A stretch of 64,000 nt of DNA from Hibiscus mutabilis (lineage: Eukaryota > Streptophyta > Magnoliopsida > Malvales > Malvaceae), in NCBI GenBank assembly GCA_019671005.1, contig CM033714.1, positions 85,055,909-85,119,908 on the forward strand, read 5' to 3'. Under the pieces are notes generated by a model, which saw only the letters and a list, made by a program, of their open reading frames with translations, did no database searches and had not been told where the DNA came from. This document shows positions 55,566 to 64,000 of the stretch, one piece after another (the stretch's first letter is position 1; each line of letters opens with the position of its first letter). Made by a program: the position numbers and the translations under genes.

Positions 55566-58178
55566 TCACTTAATGGAAACCTCATTGCGGGATAATGGTA
55601 GTAACTCTGATTTGTTTGAAGTTGAAGCAAATGACAATGATTTGTCAGATTCGACGTTGCTCTGCATAAAAAATGCTGGTTGTGGCGGCACTTCGAGTGT
55701 GGTCGAGAAACTATTAAGCATTAGAGCAACCGAAGCCGTGGTTGGTCTGGCAGCTATGTTTTCTTGAACACATAGCAGTGCAATGTGGATGCATCTCATT
55801 ATCTCAGTTCTCGAACCATCAGCCAACGTCGGATCAACCAGATTCAATGCCGTCCCTTCTCTCCAACTTTTCCATGCCTGTCAAGGTTCAATAATTAAAA
55901 CAATGAAACATAACCATTTTAATATGGCTTTAATTAGTCTTTGAAATCGTTTACTTACATAGCTTAGTATGTAATCTTCATCCTCCCCATGACGGAAGCA
56001 ATTGTTCTTCTGGCCACTGATAATTTCTAAAAGTAATACACCAAAGCTGAAGACATCTGATTTTATTGAGAATTGCCCATTGATAACATATTCCGGAGCC
56101 ATATATCCACTGCATTAAGGAAAGCTTCATGAATACAGTTCATTTGGAAACTTATAACGTCTAAAAATTTCCTATGTTGTCTTTATACTCACTAGGTTCC
56201 TACAACTGTTGTAGTGCTTCCTTGTGTTTCGTCCTGTCAAAACAATCTTGCCATCCCAAAATCTGCAATTTTAGGAACCATCTCTGCATCTAACAAGATA
56301 TTACTTGCTTTGAGGTCACGATGGATAATCCGAAGCCTAGAGTCTTCGTGGAGGTAAAGGAGTCGACGAGCAATGCCTCCTATGATTTTGAAACGTGTTT
56401 CCCACTCTAATTGTGCACGCTTATTCCGATCTATACCATCATTAAACTTTCAAATTAGGTAAATAAATTCCAGGATAAATATAAGCTGTTCGCAGGTTAT
56501 TATAAGTGTTAACATAGGTTTTGCTGATGGCTAAGCAGTTAAAAGGAAAAATGCGATCGGAAAATGAAAATTTTAAACCGAAACTTTACCGAAAATGAAA
56601 TGATCAAGGCTTGCGTTTGGCACAAACTCATAGATGAGAAGCCTTTCCTGTCCGTGCAAGCAGAAATCAAGGAGCCTAACTAAATTCCGGTGTTGAAGCT
56701 TGGCAACTAACGCGACCTCCGTCTTGAATTCTCTGTCTCCTTGTCCAGATTCTCTAGACAGTATTTTCACAGCAATCTCTCGGCCATTTGGTAGCTGACC
56801 CTGAAAATAGTTTAACATTGTTCCATAAGGTAGTTTAAATATGATATTCATTGGCATAAAAAAATATACTATTCTTAATTTCCTGATAAAGCAATACTGA
56901 TATTTGCCTTTTAAACGGCTCCAAATCCTCCTTGACCAAGCTTATTGGCATCGGAAAAGTTATCGGTTGCAACCAAAACAGAATCGAAGTCGAATTGCAA
57001 GGAACCAATGCCAGACATCTCACCATCCGCAGGCGCAGCTGGAAAAAAGCAAAATAATTATTGTTCAGTTTCTTCCGCTGCTGGGTTTACGGTACACTTA
57101 CTAAATAGCCGCCTTTTTGGGTCTTTGTTTAATTATAGTTTAGTGAATCAACGTCATAATTCTGATTCAATTTACTTACTTTCAACTTTTACTGGAACGG
57201 GTTTGTTTCTTCTGCGTCTCATAAAAATACACATGGAGATGAAAACTAGTATGAGAACGGCAACAACTGAAGCAATAACAATTATTACAGTTAAAGTTGT
57301 TCCATGCCCCTTTCCTGCAAAACACAAATTTAGAGTTTGAAAGGTATCATTCTTATGTAATTACACGTGATATATTTGCAGATAAACTTCAAGGTTTCAA
57401 AGATATAACCGCCCTTGAATCGATCTTTTACCTCCAATTGAGAATGACGGGTAAACGGCTGAGTATCCGCAGTTTGATTATAAAATGGATTATCAGACTC
57501 AAACCTCAAGACACAGGTCGGTCTAAGAATCCTGCATCCATATCTTCCATAACAACAGTTTCGAAGCTCACTCTGAGCTAAAGTTAGGCAAGTATCACAG
57601 TTTCGCTGGTCCATATCAGGAGTACACTGCATCGTAGCGTACACCTTATCCTGGTTACCAACCGATGCCCTACCAGCCGCATACTTGCGAAGAGGACCGG
57701 CTGCAGCAGTCTCGTTTCTGAGGTTATCCAATAGATCGCTTAACACGGGATTGAACTGATCAGGGTTCGACGCCATCCACGCGCTGAATTTGCAAATATG
57801 AGGATCGTTCTCTAGCCGCCCGTACAGGTGTCGGTTGGCGTACCGCACCAAACACTTTTCGGACCAAGCGGTGGCGGCCTTGTTGAGGGGACAGAATTGC
57901 TTGAGCTCGGTTGCGGTGTAGTTGAGGCAAGTGTTGCAATCGGCTTGGTTCATGTCACCCCTGCAAAGTGCGATTGAGTAAACTTTGTCGGTGGTGCTTT
58001 CACCAGCTGACAGATTGAAAAAGCCGTCATTGAATTCACTGAGATTGGAGAATCAGGAGATGATGCTGTTAAGGTTGTGTTCGTAAGCGCTGTTTGCTGT
58101 GTAATTTCCGGTGGTTTCATTACATATGCGTTCAAGAAGAAGTGAACAATGAAACAGAGGAAATATTGAAGACCCCAT
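55566..58178 (-). pseudogene. Cysteine-rich receptor-like kinase (CRK), near full length with stops
   Basis: All CRK exons are recognisable: ectodomain 58178-57432, membrane exon 57314-57182 (TLTVIIVIASVVAVLILVF), juxtamembrane and glycine loop from 57038 (NKLGQGGFGAV), kinase N lobe about 56818-56584 (GREIAVKILS), HRDLKASN and DFG exon about 56440-56195, activation and lobe exon about 56106-55961 (YGYMAPEYVINGQFSIKSDV), and last exon 55876-55566 ending NEVSIK. Damage: the signal peptide lacks about 15 residues (MGSSIFPLFHCSLLLERICNE), TGA at 58053-58055 in the first DUF26 domain, TAA at 56911-56913 where GAVYKG should read, TGA at 56237-56239 after ADFGMARLF, and a GC in place of the GT donor after that exon. 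The kinase lysine, HRD and DFG motifs remain. Sister of 29640-30875. It is dead as read. Confidence 0.92.
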
Positions 58179-59390
58179 TGCCAACGGAATTTAGAGAAAT
58201 AAGAAATTGTCAATTTTATAGACTAACAGCCGGATGATGTCATATGGCCATGTAATTTAACGTGTGTTACTGTTCCGTGGTGTTTTTAATGTGGCACTAT
58301 GAATTTCAATAATTTCACTTCTGATAAACATAAAATGTTACTGCTCAAATTGTATAATTTTCAAAGTCGTCAAAACAAAATAATTTGAAATGTCAAAGGA
58401 TCAAATATATATTTTAAATTTCAACAATAAAATTTTGAAAATTCGAAATGCTTGTTTCATGTTAGATAATGTGATCTATCACGTGTTATTTAAAAAATCA
58501 TGTCGATTGTGCACTCTATCAACCATGCTTTCTCAAATTTTTTTTTGAAAAACCTCGTTGATTGCTCACGCTTTCCTTTTTAAAAAAATAATTTTTTGGA
58601 TAGTGCATTCTTGGACAACAAAAAATTATATCATAGGTCTTTTTCACTATGTTATTTATGGTTTTAACCAATAAAAATATTAATTTCTTTATTTTTTATA
58701 TATCATTTTATCAAGTAAGTCTTCACTCATATTTACCATAAATTAAATTAAAAAATATTATTTACTAAATAAATATTCACCTCATAAAAATAATAAAAAA
58801 ATTAAATATATTATTTTTATTGGTTGAGATTATAAATGACTTGGGAAGAAGATGATATAAATTCTCCTCAACAATGGTTTTCATCAAATTTTGAATTTAA
58901 AAAGACTCATTCTTTCGCCAGCGCTTTTCTATAAAAACCCAACCATCATTAGAATTCGCAACATAACAAAGCATAAGATAAAACTCTTCAAGAGGATTTT
59001 ATTGTTGTGAAGTGTTGTTCGCTTTAATAATTTTAACCAATCACCTTTTAATACTTCAAATCTTAACATGAAAATTTTCATAAAAGTACTTTCCAATCAT
59101 CAAAGTCAGAAAAATTTTAGATCAATTTTCGGGGTGTTACATGCTATGTAAATATGTAATAATATAATATTATATAAAAGATTATTTAATAATAATGAAT
59201 TTAGAATGTTTAAAAGTATAAAACTACTTTAAAAAAAGATTATAATTTGAGGATGAAACTGAACCATTCAAAAGTATAAGACCAATTTAAAATAGGAGCT
59301 ATAACTTAGGGATAAAAATTGAAACATTCAAAAATTTAATAATAGATTTAAAATTTGATTATAATTTGAAGATATGTGATACAAATTTAG
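58179..59390. other. AT-rich spacer upstream of the CRK pseudogene
   Basis: Non-coding. Part (58380-58480) loosely resembles the 46900 and 53880 segments. No gene seen. Confidence 0.45.
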
Positions 59391-60599
59391 GGATGACCAA
59401 ATTACCCGACCCAATCGGTAATTTTTTAATTGAATTTCGAAGATCTGGGCAGGGCGGTCGGGTTTTAGAATGCATTGATTCGGGGCGGGGCGAGTTCAGA
59501 TATATGCTAGAAATTTCCCGTCCCGCCTCGGTATATTTTTAATTATATACTTGTATTTTTATTATATTTATTAAAATATCACTATATAAAAATATTTTAT
59601 GGTTTTTAAGCTATTTTTTGGGTTTGTGCTCATCGTAAATTTTTGTTATACGTTGTTTAAGTTTTAACATATATGATTTTGATGGACAATGGTTCAACTT
59701 TATTCTTTTAAATATGTAATTTTTCATGTGGGTAATTTAAAATTGATTTTATTTTATTTTTTATCTACGTTTAAAGTCCATTGAAGTCACATTTTGTGAT
59801 TGTAATAGTGGATTGGTCGAATCTAGCATTTATCGTCGGTGAAAATTAAAATTTTAAAAAAAATTTAGGTCGAGTTTAGGAGTTTATGTGTCGGAACGAG
59901 ACGGGACATGCCGGTAAATTAATATTTAATTTCGGGGCATGACATGGTTTAATTTAAAAGTTTTTAGATCAAACCATCTCTACCCCACCTTACCTAGGGA
60001 TCTAAAAAGCTGACCCAACCTGCAAATCAGATTGAAACCGACTTGAGTCGGAACTGCTTGTGACCCAAAGTGGCGGTGATTCAAAATCGATTCGAGTCTG
60101 AACTGGTGTTGACCTGAACCCTAGTTGGACCTGAAACTTTTGGATATGAACCTGACCTGCACCTGACCTGAGAACGACCTGAACCCGAATTCAACTTGAT
60201 AATGTGATAACCGAACCCGACCTGCATCTGACCTGATATGAACCTGAACCCGAGATTAACCTGGTAAATAACTGATATTACCCGACCTGTTATCAATTTG
60301 ACCTGTTATGAACCTGATCTGTAATTGACTCAACCTGTAAATGACCTGACTTGTTATTGAACTGATTTGATATTTACCTGACTTGGTATTTATCTGACTT
60401 GTAATAACTAATAAGTTACAATTGATGAATTTGTGAGATTATGAATTTATTACATTATAGCGTGACAAAATACATCTTCACAATTTAAGGTACATGATTA
60501 ACTATGATCATTAAATTAATATGTTTACTTTTTATATTTATAAATTATAGTATATAAAAATATTTAAAAGTTTTATTAAATATCTAAATATTGTCAACA

Positions 60600-60915
60600 T
60601 AATTCCTTAAGCTTTATGATTTATGGTTTAATATTAACAGTTTATAGTTTAGTTTAGTGTTATTGGTTTATGAGATTAATTCTGATTCTTTAAGATTTAT
60701 GGTTTACTTTAGTGTTTAGTTTAGGGTTATTGGTTTATGTGATTAATTTGGATTCCTTAAAGTTTAGGGTTTAGTATCAATGGTTTATGATTTAGCTTAT
60801 GGTTATTGGTTTATGAGATTAATTTCGATTCCTTAAGGTTTATGGTTTTGGGTTTAGTATTAATGGCTTATGGTTTAGTATAGAGTTATTGATTTACGAG
60901 ATTAATTCTGATTCA
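60600..60915 (+). repeat. Tandem repeat of about 85-100 bp, roughly four units
   Basis: The phrase TTATTGGTTTATGAGATTAA followed by TTCTGATTCCTTAAG and TTTATGGTTTAG recurs about four times with drift and indels. Telomere-like TTTAGGG occurs by chance within units. Confidence 0.8.
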
Positions 60916-61641
60916 ACTTGCTAATTTATGCATTTAAATTTGATTAAATATTTAAATCAAAACTTCATGTGTACAATTGAATTAGATTAAAGTTTCAACT
61001 TTCATGTGTACAATTACATATTTACATCCAAATAAAAATTTTGTGTATTATTATATTAAATCAAAATGTATATGGTATAATAATAATGTTCTAATTGAAT
61101 TAACTTATTAAACTTAGGATCTAATTGAGCTAAATTAAAACTTAGAAGCATAAATCACGGACATAATTAAAAGAATTCTAAAACTAAATGTGGAATTTCA
61201 ATTAAATTAATTTAAATTAGGACTCAATTGAATTAAATTAAAACCTAAAAGTAAAAATTTAGGAATTAAATGAAAAACATCTAAAGTTGGAAGAGCTAAA
61301 GAATAATTTATCCTAACCTAAAAACCCACGCGGGTGGGAAACTTAACCTCTCGCCGTTTCACTTTAATTAAAATCATGAAAAAATAATTGATGGGGAGGA
61401 CAAAAATTTGAAGGGAATTAAGCCCCTAATTTTTAGGTTCTTTCCCTCCAAAATTCAAATGAAATCTTTTAAATTTGATTCAATTAATTAATTACCCATT
61501 TGACATTTGCCTCCTAATTTTTTTGTTTAGTGATTAATTACTTTTTAGGTCTTCACTTGTTTAAATTTTTTCATTTTAGTCTTAGCATTCACTTTTAAAT
61601 TTTAGTTTAATTCAATTTAGTCATAATTATATATTTTTTAA

Positions 61642-63204
61642 GGTTAACTACACCACATACCACTCAACTATGGCCCCTGAGTCAAAAATGCCACCGAACT
61701 TTAAAATTGTTCAAAACTATCACTGAACTTTAATATGTGAGTCGAAAATACCACTCCGCCGTTAACTCCTAACGCCACCGTTAAGTCAAAACGACGTCGT
61801 TTTGGTGCAGCTGTTTTGAAGCCTAATTTAGGCCAAAACGACGTCGTTTTGCTGGAGAAAAAAATTAAAACCATTCGTTTGAAGGGTTTTGAACCCAAGA
61901 CCTTTAAGAGAAAGATCTAAGCCTTAACCAACATAATATCATATAACATTTTACCACAAATATTATATATCTCAAACAAGATAAGATTAATTCAAATTAT
62001 TTTATGAAATAAATAATATTATAAATAATATTAACATATAAAAATATAAATATATATTATTTGCACATATATATCAATATATATAAATAAAAATATATTA
62101 TTTTTTTATATATTATTAATAACATAAATATATTATTTTTAAAAAACCCAAAATATTCATAAAAATAATATATTTATATTATTAATAATATATAAAAAAC
62201 CTAAATCCTAAATCATTAACCCACAAACCCCAATCCTCGAACTTAAATTCTAAATCTTAGAGTTTAGGATTTAGGGTTTAAGGGTTTTTTATATATGAAT
62301 TTTATGTTTTTTAAAATAATATATTTATATTATAAATAATATATAAAAAATAAAAAAAAATATTTTTATTTAAATTATATAAACTTATCAATTTGGTTCA
62401 ACCAAATTATTTTATAAAAAATAGTTTTATAAATAATATAAAATATATTATTTTAACATATATCAATAAAAATATATTATTTTTAAAAAACAAAAAAATA
62501 TTCATAAAAACAATATATTTATATTATAAATAATATATAAAAAACTATAAACCCCAAACCTCAAATCATAAAATTTAGGGTTTGAGATTTAAGCTTTGTA
62601 GTTTAAGGTGTAGGATTTAGAGTTTAGAGTTTTTATAAAATATTTATAATATAAATATATTATTTTTATAAATATTTTAGGGTTTTTTAAAATAATATAT
62701 TTATATTATAAATATTATATAAAAAATAAAAAAACATTACACTTTTATTTATATATTATATATATAATTATATATTATATATTATTTATATATTAATATT
62801 ATTTATAATATTATTTTATTTCATAAAATAATTTGAATTAATCATATATGGTTTGAGATATATAATATTTGTGGTAAAATATTATATAATGTTATGTTGG
62901 TTTAGTGGTTAAGGTTTAGCTTTTTCTCCTAAAGGTCCTAGGTTCAAAACCCTCTAAACGCATGGTTTTAATGTTTTTTCTCCAACAAAACGACGTCATT
63001 TTGGCCTAAACTAGGCTTCAAAACATCTGCACTAAAACGACATCGTTTTGACTTAACGGTGGAACGATGTCGTTAGGAGTTAACGATAGAGTGGTATTTT
63101 CGACTCACATATTAAAGTTCAGTGATAGTTTTGAACAATTTTAAAGTTCGGTGGCATTTTCGACTCAATGTCCATAGTTGAGTGGTATGTGGTGTAGTTA
63201 ACCC
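61642..63204. mobile_element. Mutator-like foldback element with tRNA-like arms, 10-bp target duplication
   Basis: TATTTTTTAA flanks both sides (61632-61641 and 63205-63214). Left GGTTAACTACACCACATACC; right is its reverse complement with few changes. Arms exceed 340 bp and include AAAACGACGTCGTTTT twice on the left (near 61788 and 61844) with mutated partners on the right, and a segment resembling a tRNA (CTAAAGGTCCTAGGTTCAAA ... GGTTTAGTGGTTAAGG) in both arms. The AT-rich middle is itself a set of inverted repeats, so transcripts would form a very long hairpin. Non-coding. Confidence 0.82.
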
Positions 63205-63703
63205 TATTTTTTAAATTGTAAAATATTTTGGCATACTAAGGGATATTTTGGTTCATATTAATCCCTAAAATTTTATTTTGATCTGAAATTTACCCACAAT
63301 TATCATACCGAAGTCTATTTGTACATGGTAAGACCCAACTTGAACTTTAACCGAAATCGATATTCTCCGACCTGGATTTTATCCGTCAATGACGTGACCC
63401 GACCTGAACGCAGCCCGACCTGAAGTCCATCCGAACCTGAATTAACCCGTTAATTAACTGATTCAGACCCGAACCGTTTTGGCTTGAACTGAAATTTACC
63501 CGACCTAAAATTAACCGACCCGAACCTGAACTCAATCTGATTTAAAATCAACCTGATAATGACCTGAATTTGAGTCGACCCGAACCTGACTTGATCTGAG
63601 TCGAACCATTAAATTGACCTGACATAACCCGTATCTAATTTGATCTGACTTGACCTGACCTGAAACCTGAACTATTACATGATTTTACATCCCTAACCTC
63701 ACC

Positions 63704-64000
63704 TTGTTGCCATCTCTAATTACAATTAACCCTTTTTGTTATTTTAAACTATGTCAGTGGTAAGTTAATAAATGAGAATAATAGACCGGTTTGTATAATT
63801 ATTAAAATACTCAATTTAAACACAAATATTTAGAAATCGAAAAAATTTAAAAATAAAAATTATTCACCGAACTAAACTTTAAAAAACGGACAAAGTTAAT
63901 GGCGAATTGCCATATTTTTTTTTATCATTATTGATCGCTTGTTAAATATTTAGTGCTTAAAGTTCACAAATGATCATTAAACTATTTTTAAAAATATAAA
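63704..64000. other. AT-rich right edge
   Basis: No gene or bounded element recognised; text such as AGTTCACAAATGATCATTAA at the very end suggests the start of another foldback element cut by the window. Confidence 0.4.

Larger units (their letters stand above)
59995..63695. mobile_element. hAT-like non-autonomous element with dense subterminal repeats
   Basis: Left end TAGGGATCTAAAAAGCTGAC; right end in reverse complement TAGGGATGTAAAATCATGTA. Flanks ACCTTACC (59987-59994) and ACCTCACC (63696-63703) match at 7 of 8, the hAT target length. For about 400 bp inside each end the sequence is packed with ACCTGAC, ACCCGACC and GAACCTGAAC motifs (60005-60400 and 63325-63670), like the subterminal transposase-binding arrays of hAT elements. 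There is no transposase. The interior holds a tandem repeat and a nested Mutator-like element. Confidence 0.7.
59391..63717. mobile_element. Possible outer hAT-like element split by the 59995-63695 element
   Basis: Left TAGGGATGACCAAATTACCC and, in reverse complement of the right side, TAGAGATGGCAACAAGGTGA. If real, it was about 630 bp before the inner element inserted in its right end. No target duplication found, so this is tentative. Confidence 0.35.

Noticed and set aside
60600..60915. Interstitial telomere repeat
   Set aside because: TTTAGGG occurs only sporadically in longer drifting units, not as a heptamer array.
1..64000. CRISPR arrays, operons, riboswitches, bacterial promoters or attachment sites
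   Set aside because: The window is plant nuclear DNA; no short regularly spaced repeats with unique spacers and no prokaryotic gene organisation were found.

Overview
This window is plant nuclear DNA from a eudicot. It has intron-bearing genes with GT..AG junctions, plant-only families (plant U-box E3 ligase, OVATE family protein, class A4 heat-stress factor, NIP aquaporin, cysteine-rich receptor-like kinases) and very AT-rich, transposon-filled spacers. Protein resemblance and repeat style suggest a Malvaceae (cotton-like) genome, but this is an impression that I could not test.

Layout. 0-8.6 kb is gene-rich: the 3' end of a PUB17-like gene, a CDC20 relic, an OFP5-like gene whose OVATE domain is out of frame, and an intact two-exon HSFA4 gene with a probable 5'UTR intron. 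9-12.3 kb is a cluster of foldback elements. 13.4-16.4 kb holds two tandem FCP1-type phosphatase genes, the second frameshifted near its N terminus. 17-25.5 kb is a microsatellite plus several Mutator-like foldback elements with intact 9-bp target duplications. 25.9-27.2 kb is a five-exon NIP1-type aquaporin missing one base just before its first NPA box. 29.6-30.9 kb and 55.6-58.2 kb are two decayed cysteine-rich receptor-like kinase (CRK) genes in the same orientation, separated by about 25 kb of repeats. That gap holds a 2,390-bp composite tandem repeat (39.3-44.9 kb) and a complete non-autonomous LTR retrotransposon (48,568-53,760) carrying only a gag-like ORF. 59.4-63.7 kb is a nest of hAT-like and Mutator-like elements.

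Only the PUB17-like 3' end, HSFA4 and the first FCP1-like gene read cleanly. The other genes carry frameshifts or stops. The OFP and CRK damage looks genuine. The single-base losses in the aquaporin and second phosphatase could be assembly errors. No operon-like or other multi-gene working system is visible. The most notable structures are the LTR element with its duplicated coiled-coil and zinc-knuckle protein, the equal-length 2,390-bp tandem units, and the hAT-like element with repeat-packed ends.
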